64,000 bases of DNA from Virgibacillus phasianinus. GTDB lineage: Bacteria; Bacillota; Bacilli; Bacillales; Amphibacillaceae. The stretch spans positions 1,860,001-1,924,000 of the forward strand of contig NZ_CP022315.1 of NCBI RefSeq assembly GCF_002216775.1, written 5' to 3'. The notes below the pieces were generated by a model, which worked only from the letters and a program-made list of their open reading frames with translations, was not told the DNA's origin and made no database searches. Made by a program: the position numbers and the translations under genes. Positions 1 to 8,536 of this stretch are shown here, in pieces; position 1 is the first letter of the stretch, and each line of letters starts with the position of its first letter.

Positions 1-183
1 TTCATTTTTCACCTATACTTAGCATCTTGAATATACGAAGACTCCTGCGGGAAGTGAGAGATCGGCGAGACCCCGGAGGACGGCAGTCCGAGGAGACTCG
101 ACACTCGCCCGCGGAAAGCGACGTATATTCAAGATGCGATGATAGATCCACATATTTTGTTCTAAATTTCCCTTTTTCAGTGG
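1..183. repeat. Family A MITE-like repeat, left end outside window
   Basis: GC-rich compound palindrome. The inner arms GCATCTTGAATATA and TATATTCAAGATGC face each other (about 22-36 and 125-138), and the right terminal repeat CTTTTTCAGTGG ends at 183. The left terminal repeat is not visible because the window begins inside the element. The same element recurs at 43371-43647, 52089-52299 and 60210-60481. This is the short form, without the internal cassette found in two other copies. A small open frame crosses it but is composition-driven and not a gene. Confidence 0.8.
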
Positions 184-260
184 TCTCTTTTCATCCACTG
201 TGGAAACCCTACCATATTTTATACTATAAAAACTATCAAACTAGTAAGGAGTGATGTTTC

Positions 261-1736
261 ATGAAATTAGTGATGGACTGGAATGAATGGTCTGATCTTG
301 ATGCCATGGGTATTGCGGAATTGGTACGGAATGGTGAGATTACCCCGCGGGAAGTGGCCCAACAGGTTTCCGCTGGCGTCGAGGCCTTAAACCCTGAGAT
401 CAACTCCGTCATTGAGATTTTTGATGACGTTGTCAAAGATCCCTTGAAGGATGGGATGGATCCTGAAGGGGTCTTTGCGGGCGTGCCATTTTTAATGAAG
501 GATTTAAGTTCAACTGTCAAAGGCCGCCTGCAGGAAATGGGTTCGCTTATGATGAAGGGAAACCGCGCTACTGCTGATAGTTTCCTGACCAAACAAATCC
601 GTAACGCTGGTCTTAACATTATCGGTCGAACGACAACGCCAGAGTTTGGCCTTTGCAGTTCGGCAGAGAACCCGGACGTCTATATTACGCGAAATCCGTG
701 GAATCTTGACTATACAACTTGCGGCTCCTCGGCTGGTACGGCGGCCTCGGTTGCAGCAGGAATCATTCCAATCTCCCATGCAACGGATGGTGGTGGTTCG
801 ATTCGAATTCCTGCAGGTGTGAACGGCAACATCGGTTTGAAACCGTCCCGTGGCGTTTTTTCAGCGGCCCCGAACAGTTCCGACCTGATGAATGTAGTTT
901 CTGCTCAAGGGTGCCATACGCGAACGATCCGTGATACTGCTGCCTTTGTCGATAATTGCAGAGGTGGAGCCCCTGGGGAGTTCATGCCGTATTGGAAGCC
1001 GTCTGAGTCATACACCGAGCAAATCCGGCGCGATCCAAAAAAACTTCGTATCGCTGTTTCACATGAGTGGGGTGATTACCGGGCAACACCGCATATTGTA
1101 GCTGAATTGGAACGTGCGGCTCATTTCCTGGAGGGACTTGGCCATCACGTGGAGTGGGTTGTTCCCGATGTTAATCTTCATGCCGCCTACGAAGCACAAA
1201 CTTCGGCATATATCATGAAATTTGCGCAAACGATTTCGAACATACTGGAGCAAAAGGGCCTGGAACGTCCACCTGCTGATCTGATTGAACCGATGTGTAT
1301 TCGGGTCTTTGAAGAGGGACGATTTGCCAGCTATGCGGAACGCGCCAGGATGCAGGGAGTATTTAATAAAACCTCCCGGGAGCTTGCAACCTTCTTTGAG
1401 GACTGGGATATTATCCTGACACCGGTAATGGCCTCGCCCACGCCATTACTTGGAACGAAAGAGTATTTGACGATTAGTGATAACCCCTCCGTCTATAATT
1501 GGTTCGAGAATCTCTGGGGCATATTCGCGTATACTTCGATTGCCAATCTCTGCGGTCTTCCGGGCATTTCGCTGCCAATGGCTGAGATGGAAAATGGAAT
1601 GCCGTTTGGAATTCACGCACTCGCGCGGCAAGGAGACGATGGATTGCTGCTTCAGCTGGGTGCCCAAATCGAGCGTGCACTAGATGGGAAATGGAATCAT
1701 GGCAGGAAACCCGCTGTCCATGTTTCAGAAATTTAA
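261..1736 (+). CDS. Amidase, amidase-signature family (NylA-like)
   Basis: Probable cytoplasmic hydrolase of a carboxamide, of the amidase signature (AS) family with a Ser-cisSer-Lys triad. Lys80 lies in PFLMKD, the cis-Ser in CGSSAGTAAS (156/157), and the nucleophile Ser180 in DGGGSIRIPAG. The 491-residue length and HATDGGGSIRIPA segment recall 6-aminohexanoate-cyclic-dimer hydrolase (NylA)-type amidases more than GatA, so a small or cyclic amide is a plausible substrate; this is inference. ATG 261 has AAGGAGTG at 246-253, and no signal peptide is seen. It is separated from the next gene by two repeats, so co-transcription with the dehydrogenase cluster is uncertain. Confidence 0.85.
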   Translation: MKLVMDWNEWSDLDAMGIAELVRNGEITPREVAQQVSAGVEALNPEINSVIEIFDDVVKDPLKDGMDPEGVFAGVPFLMKDLSSTVKGRLQEMGSLMMKGNRATADSFLTKQIRNAGLNIIGRTTTPEFGLCSSAENPDVYITRNPWNLDYTTCGSSAGTAASVAAGIIPISHATDGGGSIRIPAGVNGNIGLKPSRGVFSAAPNSSDLMNVVSAQGCHTRTIRDTAAFVDNCRGGAPGEFMPYWKPSESYTEQIRRDPKKLRIAVSHEWGDYRATPHIVAELERAAHFLEGLGHHVEWVVPDVNLHAAYEAQTSAYIMKFAQTISNILEQKGLERPPADLIEPMCIRVFEEGRFASYAERARMQGVFNKTSRELATFFEDWDIILTPVMASPTPLLGTKEYLTISDNPSVYNWFENLWGIFAYTSIANLCGLPGISLPMAEMENGMPFGIHALARQGDDGLLLQLGAQIERALDGKWNHGRKPAVHVSEI

Positions 1737-1805
1737 TTAAGTATATGGATTCGGATTGCTGGAAGGGGCAGTTCTTATCTTAAAGGATAAGAATGTATAA
1801 AATAT

Positions 1806-1925
1806 GTCTAGCTCCAGCGCCCAGAAGCTGCCGTCATAAGCAATGGACACTACGAACGCGAAACCCATGCGTTCTACGGTCCCTTGCTTATGCGTCCGCT
1901 TCTAAACGGGGCGCCCTGAGCTTTT
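1806..1925 (+). repeat. Family C repeat (gtctagctccag... type)
   Basis: About 120 bp, beginning GTCTAGCTCCAGC and ending CTGAGCTTTTCT, with internal CATAAGC/GCTTATG arms. The same unit is found at 16328-16452, 43326-43722 (interrupted) and three times in tandem at 55550-55912, with two divergent copies on the minus strand at 45984-46187. It fills most of the gap between the amidase and the dehydrogenase. Confidence 0.85.
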
Positions 1926-1928
1926 CTT

Positions 1929-2023
1929 ACACTTTAAGAAAGCATAAATCTTTATCGGTATAAAGTATAAAAAAATCTAAGGCTTTCGCCATTAGTTCTT
2001 GGCGACAAGCCAAGATTTTCTAA
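1929..2023 (+). repeat. Family D hairpin leader repeat, full length
   Basis: AT-rich element with two dyads. The first is ACTTTA paired with TAAAGT around a TTTATCGG core. The second is a strong imperfect hairpin with arms AAAATCTAAGGCTTTCGCC and GGCGACAAGCCAAGATTTT. It ends 10-20 bp before the Shine-Dalgarno of the next gene. A TTG at 1999 within it is in frame with that gene but has no ribosome binding site, so it was not used as the start. Confidence 0.8.
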
Positions 2024-2040
2024 CAAAAAGGATGATTCGA

Positions 2041-3111
2041 ATGAACGTAGATAAGATTGCGATTTTACCTGGGGACGGAATTGGCCCGGAAGTGACAAGG
2101 GAAGCAGTGAAGATATTACAGACACTTTCCGAAATTGATTCGACCTTTCAAATGGAAACCAAAGAATTTAACTGGAATAGTGATTACTATCTGGAACATG
2201 GACGAATGATGCCTGAGGATGGGCTCGATCAGTTAAAAGATTTTGACGCCATTTTATTCGGTGCGATTGGAGATTACCGGGTGCCGGACTCCGTTACGAT
2301 ATGGAATTTAATTTTGCCAATTCGAAAACATTTTCAGCAATACGTTAATTTTAGACCGGTCAAGCTTCTCCGTGGAATGGAAAGCCCCTTGAAACAGGAT
2401 AATCCGATTGATTTTGTCATTATCCGTGAGAATAGTGAGGGGGAATATACCGATTCGGGTGGCAATATGTTTCACGGGGAAACGAGGGAAATGGCAATAC
2501 AGAACACGGTGATGACAAGGCAGGGTATCACGCAAATTGCTGAATTTGCGTATCAATATGCCCGGGAACATGGTCTAACGAAAGTAACGAATGCAACAAA
2601 GTCAAACGTCGTTGTCCATGCAATGTCATTTTGGGATCGGATGGTAGAGGAAATTGCTGACAAGAACAAGGATATCGCCTATGAAAAATATTATATTGAC
2701 GCCTTGGCTGCCTATTTTGTCCAGCGGCCGAAATCTTTCGAAGTGGTACTCGCGTCCAATTTATTCGGTGACATTTTATCGGATTTGGGATCAGCCATCG
2801 TCGGAGGGCTGGGGCTTGCCCCGTCTGGAAATATAAACCCAAGTGGTGAATTTCCTTCCATGTTTGAAGCCGTGCACGGATCTGCTCCGGATATCGCTGG
2901 AAAAGGTATTGCCAATCCCATGGCCCAAATCTGGTCAGCAGCGCTCATGCTGGAGCATTTAGGAAGAAGAGATCTGCATGACGCTGTCTTAACAGCCATG
3001 GAAGAAGTTTTGGAAGAGAAAAAAGTGTTAACGCCGGATATTGGCGGGACGGCGTCAACTGTGGAAATTGGAGACGTTATTGCCGGGAAACTGAAAAAAA
3101 TAATGGGGTGA
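2041..3111 (+). CDS. Tartrate / D-malate dehydrogenase-like enzyme
   Basis: NAD-dependent beta-decarboxylating dehydrogenase of the isocitrate/isopropylmalate dehydrogenase superfamily, cytoplasmic. LPGDGIGPEV lies near the N-terminus, with the substrate-loop segment around RPVKLLRGMESPL, NATKSNVV, and the cofactor/metal region NLFGDILSDLGSAIVGGLG. The VNFRPVKLL segment and lack of a LeuB-type loop fit the tartrate dehydrogenase / D-malate dehydrogenase (DmlA) group, so oxidative decarboxylation of D-malate or tartrate is likely. ATG 2041 (356 aa) is preceded by AAAAAGGA at 2025-2032; the upstream TTG falls in a repeat. It lies 4 bp from the SDR, so they form an operon. The exact substrate is not decided by sequence alone. 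Confidence 0.8.
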   Translation: MNVDKIAILPGDGIGPEVTREAVKILQTLSEIDSTFQMETKEFNWNSDYYLEHGRMMPEDGLDQLKDFDAILFGAIGDYRVPDSVTIWNLILPIRKHFQQYVNFRPVKLLRGMESPLKQDNPIDFVIIRENSEGEYTDSGGNMFHGETREMAIQNTVMTRQGITQIAEFAYQYAREHGLTKVTNATKSNVVVHAMSFWDRMVEEIADKNKDIAYEKYYIDALAAYFVQRPKSFEVVLASNLFGDILSDLGSAIVGGLGLAPSGNINPSGEFPSMFEAVHGSAPDIAGKGIANPMAQIWSAALMLEHLGRRDLHDAVLTAMEEVLEEKKVLTPDIGGTASTVEIGDVIAGKLKKIMG

Positions 3112-3115
3112 TGTA

Positions 3116-3865
3116 ATGACATTGAAAGGGAAAACGATGATTGTAACAGGTGCCGCTGGAGGAATGGGAAAAGCTACTGTAGCATTATTGCTGGAAGAAG
3201 GAGCAAATGTAGCTGGTTGTGATTTACATACGGATTCGCTTGATGAATTTAATGGCCACCCCGGTTTTATGGCATATCAAGGAAATCTACTAGCAGAAGA
3301 TACGGTACGTCATATTTTTAAAGAAACCTTTGATCGTTTTGGATCCATTGATGGGCTGGCCAATATTCTCGGGATTGCTCAAAGCGCAACACCGATTGAA
3401 GACTGCAGCCTGGATGACTATCGAAAAATCATGGATGTGAATATGACTAGTATTTTTTTAACATGCCGGGAAGCTGCTCACTATATGAGAAAACAGCAGC
3501 AGGGAAAAATTGTTAATATTGGTTCGGTATCCACAACTAGACCAAGGCCAGGCCTGCAATGCTATGTTGCTTCCAAAGGGGCGGTAGAGTCTTTTTCCAA
3601 AGCGCTTGCCTTGGAGCTGGCAGCAGACCAGATTAATGTGAATGTTCTTCATCCTGGTCCAGCTGATACAACTATGCTTGGACAATTTTCAGGAGAAGGT
3701 GCGAATGTGGATGATACGAAAAAAGAGGTCTTTGAAAAAAGTGTGCCACTTGGCAGATTATTGAAACCAGAAGATATTGCACAGTCGGTTAAATTCCTGT
3801 TGTCAGAAGAAACAAATATGGTTACAGGATCCGTTTTACATGTAGATGGGGGAAGAAATATCTAA
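3116..3865 (+). CDS. Short-chain dehydrogenase/reductase (SDR)
   Basis: Classical 249-residue SDR, NAD(P)-dependent oxidoreductase. Residues seen: TGAAGGMG cofactor loop at about 10-17, Asp in CDL for adenosine ribose (suggesting NAD), NNIG-like ANILG, catalytic Ser in IGSVS, and YVASK for the Tyr/Lys pair. It ends in VDGG as most family members do. It is tightly spaced between the tartrate dehydrogenase-like gene and the aldehyde dehydrogenase (24 bp), so the three likely act on successive alcohol/aldehyde/acid intermediates. The substrate cannot be read from sequence. Confidence 0.85.
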   Translation: MTLKGKTMIVTGAAGGMGKATVALLLEEGANVAGCDLHTDSLDEFNGHPGFMAYQGNLLAEDTVRHIFKETFDRFGSIDGLANILGIAQSATPIEDCSLDDYRKIMDVNMTSIFLTCREAAHYMRKQQQGKIVNIGSVSTTRPRPGLQCYVASKGAVESFSKALALELAADQINVNVLHPGPADTTMLGQFSGEGANVDDTKKEVFEKSVPLGRLLKPEDIAQSVKFLLSEETNMVTGSVLHVDGGRNI

Positions 3866-3888
3866 TTTGAGCCAAAGGAGAGGATCTT

Positions 3889-5331
3889 TTGAAAGCATTC
3901 CAAATGTACATTGACGGGAAATGGACGAAGGGTACCGGTACCGACACAATCGATGTGAAGAATCCGTCCAGCGGGGAAATTATTGCCACGATCCCCCGCG
4001 GAACAGAGGAAGATGTGAATCGGGCAGTGCAGGCTGCGAAGGCTGCATTTAACGGGGAAGAGTGGCGAAAGGTAAAAGCGTTTGAACGTGGCGAAATTTT
4101 ATTTCAAATTGCCGACAAACTGAAATCACACAGAGATGAATTGGCTGAACTGGAATGCATAGACGTAGGAAAACCACTTTCGCAGGCATATGCGGACGTG
4201 GATGCAGCGATTCGGTATTTTCGGTTTTATGGTGGTGCCGCGGATAAAGTGATGGGCGATACCATTCCGATTGAAGATGGTTTACTGGATTATGTGGTGC
4301 GTGAACCGGCCGGAGTAACTGCGCACATTATACCGTGGAATTATCCCCTGCAAATTACTTCGCGCAGTGTTGCAGCGGCAATTGCTACCGGAAATACAGT
4401 TGTAGTGAAAAGCGCGGAGGATACACCAATGACAGCAATGAGGTTAAGTGCGTTTTTTGAGGAGATTAATTTGCCAGCAGGTGTGTTTAATCATGTGACC
4501 GGTTATGGACAGGAAGCTGGGGCAGCTTTATCAGGTCATCCGCTCGTTAACCATGTTACGTTTACCGGCTCAGTTGGTACGGGGATTGCCGTTGGACAAG
4601 CTGCCATGGCTAATGTCGTACCTTCAACCTTGGAGCTGGGCGGAAAATCTCCGAATATTGTATTTGCCGATTGTGATAGGCAGAAAACCGTGGAAGGTGT
4701 GGTCCGGTCTATTATTCAGAATGCAGGACAAACCTGCTCTGCGGGAGCAAGACTGTTAGTAGAGGAATCGTTTAAACAAGAATTTTTGGAAAAAGTCGTA
4801 GAGCGGTTCGGAAATCTGACGATTGGAGCAGGGATTCAGGATAAAGACCTGGGGCCGATTTTGAACGATAAACAATACCATCATGTAATGGATATGATTG
4901 ATCTGGCGAAAGAGGAAGGAGATATCCTTGTCGGCGGAAATTCGGTGAAGGTAGAAGGATATGAAGGCGGACTTTATATACAGCCGACCATTATTGACGG
5001 GATTAGCAGGGACAGCAGGCTTGCACAAGAGGAAATTTTCGGTCCTGTGTTAACTGTTTTTACGTTTAAGGATATCGAGGAAGCGTTGGAATTAGCAAAC
5101 AGCACGGATTACGGCCTGGTAACAGGTATTTGGACAAAGGATATAAGTACAGCCCACTATTTAGCAAGCAGAATTGATTCCGGTCAAATATTTATCAATA
5201 ATTATGGCGCTGGAGGCGGCGTGCAAATGCCATTCGGCGGTTATAAGAAAAGCGGGTTCGGCAGAGAAAAAGGATGGACCGCGCTATATAATTATACCGT
5301 AATGAAGAATGTGGCGGTTAAGTATAGCTGA
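3889..5331 (+). CDS. NAD(P)-dependent aldehyde dehydrogenase
   Basis: ALDH superfamily, 480 residues, oxidising an aldehyde to a carboxylate. It carries the IIPWNYPLQ Rossmann segment, catalytic Glu in ELGGKSPN, catalytic Cys in GQTCSAGARL, and EEIFGPVL near the C-terminus. It resembles betaine-aldehyde/aromatic ALDH types. The TTG start at 3889 is supported by AAAGGAGAGG at 3874-3883. It is the last gene of the dehydrogenase-SDR-ALDH operon; a 36-bp perfect palindrome 18 bp after the stop may act as terminator. The substrate is unknown. Confidence 0.85.
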   Translation: MKAFQMYIDGKWTKGTGTDTIDVKNPSSGEIIATIPRGTEEDVNRAVQAAKAAFNGEEWRKVKAFERGEILFQIADKLKSHRDELAELECIDVGKPLSQAYADVDAAIRYFRFYGGAADKVMGDTIPIEDGLLDYVVREPAGVTAHIIPWNYPLQITSRSVAAAIATGNTVVVKSAEDTPMTAMRLSAFFEEINLPAGVFNHVTGYGQEAGAALSGHPLVNHVTFTGSVGTGIAVGQAAMANVVPSTLELGGKSPNIVFADCDRQKTVEGVVRSIIQNAGQTCSAGARLLVEESFKQEFLEKVVERFGNLTIGAGIQDKDLGPILNDKQYHHVMDMIDLAKEEGDILVGGNSVKVEGYEGGLYIQPTIIDGISRDSRLAQEEIFGPVLTVFTFKDIEEALELANSTDYGLVTGIWTKDISTAHYLASRIDSGQIFINNYGAGGGVQMPFGGYKKSGFGREKGWTALYNYTVMKNVAVKYS

Positions 5332-5349
5332 TGTGGGGACTTTGATGGA

Positions 5350-5415
5350 GGGGGACAGTCCCCATTTAAATGGGGACTGTCCCCCGTTGCACTAACGCGC
5401 TAAAGTGTTTTCGAT
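5350..5415. repeat. REP-like palindrome, possible terminator
   Basis: A perfect 36-bp palindrome (5350-5385), arms GGGGGACAGTCCCCATTT and its complement, followed by a degenerate GTTGCACTAACGCGCTAAAG tail. The tail is the characteristic second half of the other REP-like units at 8510-8568, 12569-12621, 22146-22260 and 36914-36954. Confidence 0.8.
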
Positions 5416-5522
5416 CAGAGACTTCTGTTGCAGGGTGATAAATGGATATTTCACTCTGCAATGGGTCAACATCGTTTCGTGATGAAATGTTTGACAACTC
5501 ACAATATTTATAATAGAATAAC

Positions 5523-5538
5523 TGTATACAATTACACA
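5523..5538. promoter_or_regulatory. Putative GntR operator, autoregulatory site
   Basis: TGTATACAATTACACA, a near-palindrome 20 bp upstream of the GntR start codon. It matches the site at 6331-6348 upstream of the cysteine dioxygenase. Two copies flanking the regulator gene are the usual layout for an autoregulated FadR-type repressor. The site is seen; binding is inferred. Confidence 0.6.
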
Positions 5539-5557
5539 AAGAATGGGGGTGAACTAA

Positions 5558-6271
5558 ATGAATCGTTTATTTAACCAATCTTCACCTCGAAGGATTTCCG
5601 CTAAGGATCTGGCATATTTTGAATTAAAACAAAAAATATTAGAAGGAATACTGGCGCCTGATGAGGTATTAGTTGAGGAGGAGTTGTCACAAGAATTAGG
5701 CGTTAGTCGTACACCGCTGCGTGAAGCGTTGCAAATACTAGTTTTTGAAAATTTAATTGAACGCCAATCAAATGGACGACTTAAGGTTGCTTCTATGTCC
5801 ATTAAAGAAGTAGAAGAAATCTTTAATGTAAGGAGCAAACTAGAAGAAATAGCGGTTGAACAGGCTACGGAAAATGCAACCGAGGATGATATGAACCATT
5901 TAACCAATATTGTCTATATGATTAAACAGACGTACGGCGATGGGAAAATTGATGATCTTTTGTATTATGGTAACAAATTCCACAACTATATCTATGATTT
6001 AAGTGAAAACAGAACAGTAAAGAATATCATTTCGCAATTGAATGACCATATTTATCGATATAAACGGATCATCTTTAATGAAAAAAATTGCGGTGTTATG
6101 GATGATTCTGAAGAACATGAATTAATTTTGGAACGTATTGTGCAAAGAGATAAGGCTGGTGCCAAATCAGCAATGAAAAAGCATATCCAAAATAGCTTGA
6201 AGGATGCAGTCCACGCAATTAAAAAATCCAAATACTACGATGAAAATGACCAGGTAGATGAAGTCCAATAA
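5558..6271 (+). CDS. GntR-family transcriptional regulator (FadR subfamily)
   Basis: 237-residue DNA-binding regulator. The N-terminal winged helix-turn-helix covers about residues 10-75 (VEEELSQELGVSRTPLREAL is the recognition region). The C-terminal all-helical FCD-type ligand domain has the FNVRSKLEEIAVE opening and later His residues (KFHNYIYDL) suitable for metal/ligand binding. Start ATG 5558 has GGGGGTGA at 5544-5551. It probably represses itself and the cysteine dioxygenase-aminotransferase operon through the paired TGTATACAATTA sites. The effector is likely a sulfur amino acid or its product, by context only. Confidence 0.85.
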   Translation: MNRLFNQSSPRRISAKDLAYFELKQKILEGILAPDEVLVEEELSQELGVSRTPLREALQILVFENLIERQSNGRLKVASMSIKEVEEIFNVRSKLEEIAVEQATENATEDDMNHLTNIVYMIKQTYGDGKIDDLLYYGNKFHNYIYDLSENRTVKNIISQLNDHIYRYKRIIFNEKNCGVMDDSEEHELILERIVQRDKAGAKSAMKKHIQNSLKDAVHAIKKSKYYDENDQVDEVQ

Positions 6272-6330
6272 GCTAATTATTACCGATAGGCTAGTTTTAA
6301 CACAAGGCCTATTCATTTTTAACGCTTAGA

Positions 6331-6348
6331 TTGTATACAATTATACAA
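6331..6348. promoter_or_regulatory. Putative GntR operator before cysteine dioxygenase
   Basis: TTGTATACAATTATACAA, a better dyad than its partner at 5523-5538. It lies about 70 bp upstream of the dioxygenase start, a position suited to repressing that operon's promoter. Confidence 0.6.
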
Positions 6349-6374
6349 ATTCAAAAAAGCACTTAGTAGAGGAG

Positions 6375-6403
6375 TAAATCTTTTCGGTATAAAGTATAAA
6401 AAA
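6375..6403 (+). repeat. Family D repeat, partial copy
   Basis: Contains AAATCTTTTCGGTATAAAGT and ATAAAAAAT only; the second hairpin is missing. The AGGAGG of the following gene begins directly after it. Confidence 0.65.
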
Positions 6404-6420
6404 TAGGAGGCGCATTTGTA

Positions 6421-7005
6421 ATGGGAAATCAAGTTAAGCACTATGATCTAGATGACTTTGTGAGGGAAATGACTGCAGTTGTAGAACAAAGCGAGAGAGA
6501 TGACGATCTGGTAGACGAAGCGGAGGATTTAGTAGGGAAACTGATAAGCGATACATCGTGGCTTCCCGTTGAAAAAATGGAACCAGATGCAGATCACTAC
6601 GCACGTCACTCTCTTTACTGGGATCCACAGGACCGCTTTGAGGTGCTTGCCCTTGTCTGGAGTCCAGGTCAGGCTACACCAATACATGACCATGATGGTA
6701 CGTGGGGCGTAGAGGGAGTTGCCGCCGGGCGTATGAAAGTAACCAATTTCTTGAAAATGGAGGACGTTTCCGATGATGTTGTCAAACTCCGTAATTCGGG
6801 AGTGATGACGTTTAATCAGCAAAGTACCGGACAGCTTCTGCCGCCAGCAGACTGTCATATCCTTGAACAACAGGGGGACAAACCTACTATTACGATTCAT
6901 GTTTATGGGAAACAGCTTCGTAAATTTAAGATTTTTGACCCGCTTGAAGAGGAAGAAACGTTTAAAGTACGCAAACACATTGTTGCCTATACGGAAGAAT
7001 CATAG
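6421..7005 (+). CDS. Cysteine dioxygenase family (cupin thiol dioxygenase)
   Basis: Mononuclear iron enzyme oxidising a thiol such as L-cysteine to the sulfinic acid. A 194-residue cupin: His89 and His91 in TPIHDHDGTWGVEG and His160 in TIHVYG form the expected 3-His iron site. An Arg at 62 (YARHSLYW) lies where cysteine dioxygenases bind the carboxylate, whereas 3-mercaptopropionate dioxygenases usually have Gln, so cysteine is favoured. Start ATG 6421 follows AGGAGG at 6405-6410. It is followed after 46 bp by an aminotransferase and then a D-cysteine desulfhydrase remnant, which supports a cysteine-catabolic operon under the upstream GntR. Confidence 0.8.
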   Translation: MGNQVKHYDLDDFVREMTAVVEQSERDDDLVDEAEDLVGKLISDTSWLPVEKMEPDADHYARHSLYWDPQDRFEVLALVWSPGQATPIHDHDGTWGVEGVAAGRMKVTNFLKMEDVSDDVVKLRNSGVMTFNQQSTGQLLPPADCHILEQQGDKPTITIHVYGKQLRKFKIFDPLEEEETFKVRKHIVAYTEES

Positions 7006-7051
7006 GTGCTCTATAATTCTTGTTATGATTTGAAAAAGGAAATGGTGGTTA

Positions 7052-8347
7052 ATGGAAATGTACAACGAACTGGCAATGAAACTAAACCAGGTTATCGAAA
7101 CACAGGATGCTAACATTTATAAGATGTTATCGGAGCTTGGAAAATCAATGTTTTTTCCCAAAGGAATTGTGAGCCAAGGGATAGAGGCACAACAGAAGGC
7201 ACACCGATTTAACGCCACGATTGGTATGGCAACAGAAGACAGGCAGCCCATGCACTTATCCCTGTTTCAAGAAAAGCTGTCAGCGTATGACCCAAAGGAT
7301 TTGTATCCATATGCACCGCCAGCCGGGAAGATGGAGCTTCGTCAAGAGTGGAAGAAGAAGCTGGTCAGGGATAATCCCTCGTTAGCAAACAAGGAGTTCA
7401 GTCTCCCTATTGTAACTAGTTCCCTTACCCATGGACTAAGCATTGTGGGGGACCTGTTTTTAGAAGAAGGGGATACCGTTGTCGTACCAGAAAAGTTTTG
7501 GGATAACTATAACCTGACATTTGATGTTCGGCATCGAAGTCATCAAGTGACCTATCCGTTATTCACGGCCAATAACACATTTAATGTAAAAGGAATGGAA
7601 GAGGCCATATTTGCTTGTACAGGTGGAAAAGTTGTGATCGTGTTGAACTTCCCGCACAATCCAACAGGATATACACCGTCCGAGCAAGAGGTTACCGAAA
7701 TTCTTACGGCCATCGAAAAAGCAGCTGATGCTGGAATCAGTGTGATTGCTGTTGCAGACGATGCCTACTTTGGTCTTGTTTACGAAGGTTCATTCAAGGA
7801 ATCCATTTTCGCGCGATTGGTCGGCATGCATCCGCGTGTTCTCCCGATTAAGATTGATGGTGCGACAAAAGAGCATTTTGCCTGGGGGTTCCGCATTGGA
7901 TTTCTAACTTTTGGAGTAACCGATAAGGCTGTCCAGGATGCATTGGAAAATAAAGTTATGGGTGCTATTCGGGGATCCGTCTCCAGTTCCTCGCATCCGG
8001 GACAAACATTTGTCTTGGATGCTTTACAAAACCCGAACTTCGAGCAGCAGCGTCAGCGGAACTTTACGGTAATGGAATCCCGATGGAAGCGGGTAAAGGA
8101 AATCGTATCAAATGAAAAATATCGTGATGCCTTTGAGCCCTATCCATTCAATTCAGGTTATTTTGTTTGCCTTAAACTTAAATCAGTAAAGGCGGAGAGG
8201 CTCCGCGAGCATTTGCTTCAACGATATGGAGTGGGCGTCATTTCCATAGGGGAAACGGACATCCGTATTGCATTCTCCTGTGTTGATGAAGCGGATTTGG
8301 GTGAGCTGTTTGAGCTTGTTTATCAGGGGTGTAAGGAACTTGGGTGA
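7052..8347 (+). CDS. Class I/II PLP-dependent aminotransferase
   Basis: 431-residue fold-type I transaminase, cytoplasmic. PLP residues: Asn203 in NFPHNPTGY, Asp236/237 in VADDAYFGL, Schiff-base Lys273 in DGATKEHFAWGF and the carboxylate-binding Arg281. Its place after cysteine dioxygenase suggests it may deaminate cysteine sulfinate, whose oxo acid breaks down to pyruvate and sulfite; that is inference and another amino acid is possible. The desulfhydrase stump begins 22 bp after its stop, showing that the operon once continued. Confidence 0.8.
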   Translation: MEMYNELAMKLNQVIETQDANIYKMLSELGKSMFFPKGIVSQGIEAQQKAHRFNATIGMATEDRQPMHLSLFQEKLSAYDPKDLYPYAPPAGKMELRQEWKKKLVRDNPSLANKEFSLPIVTSSLTHGLSIVGDLFLEEGDTVVVPEKFWDNYNLTFDVRHRSHQVTYPLFTANNTFNVKGMEEAIFACTGGKVVIVLNFPHNPTGYTPSEQEVTEILTAIEKAADAGISVIAVADDAYFGLVYEGSFKESIFARLVGMHPRVLPIKIDGATKEHFAWGFRIGFLTFGVTDKAVQDALENKVMGAIRGSVSSSSHPGQTFVLDALQNPNFEQQRQRNFTVMESRWKRVKEIVSNEKYRDAFEPYPFNSGYFVCLKLKSVKAERLREHLLQRYGVGVISIGETDIRIAFSCVDEADLGELFELVYQGCKELG

Positions 8348-8368
8348 TCAAAAGAAAGGGAGGATACG

Positions 8369-8536
8369 ATGGATTTAACAAGATACCCGAAGCGGCAGTA
8401 TACAGCAAATGAAACACCGATTGAAAAACTGGAGAACCTCTCCAGCCTGCTTGGCGGACCTGCTATTTATATGAAACGGGATGATTTACTCGGTTTGACA
8501 GCAGGAGATAAGGGGGTCAGTCCCCCATTGCTTTAA
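8369..8536 (+). pseudogene. Truncated D-cysteine desulfhydrase / ACC deaminase family gene
   Basis: The first ~47 codons read MDLTRYPKRQYTANETPIEK then KLENLSSLLGG and YMKRDDLLGLTAG. This is the conserved N-terminus of D-cysteine desulfhydrase (DcyD/ACC deaminase family), ending just before the PLP-lysine motif (usually GGNKTRKLE). The frame then runs into a REP-like palindrome and stops; the other ~280 residues are absent from the window. It has a sound Shine-Dalgarno (GGGAGG at 8358-8363). A non-functional remnant of the cysteine dioxygenase operon. Confidence 0.8.

Noticed and set aside
27-254. Open frame beginning MNIRRLLREVRDRR, repeated near 52143-52331
   Set aside because: It lies within family A repeats on GC-rich palindromic DNA, has no ribosome binding site and exists only because of the repeat composition.
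1999-2040. TTG start extending the tartrate dehydrogenase-like protein by 14 residues
   Set aside because: It is inside the family D hairpin and lacks a ribosome site; ATG 2041 has one.
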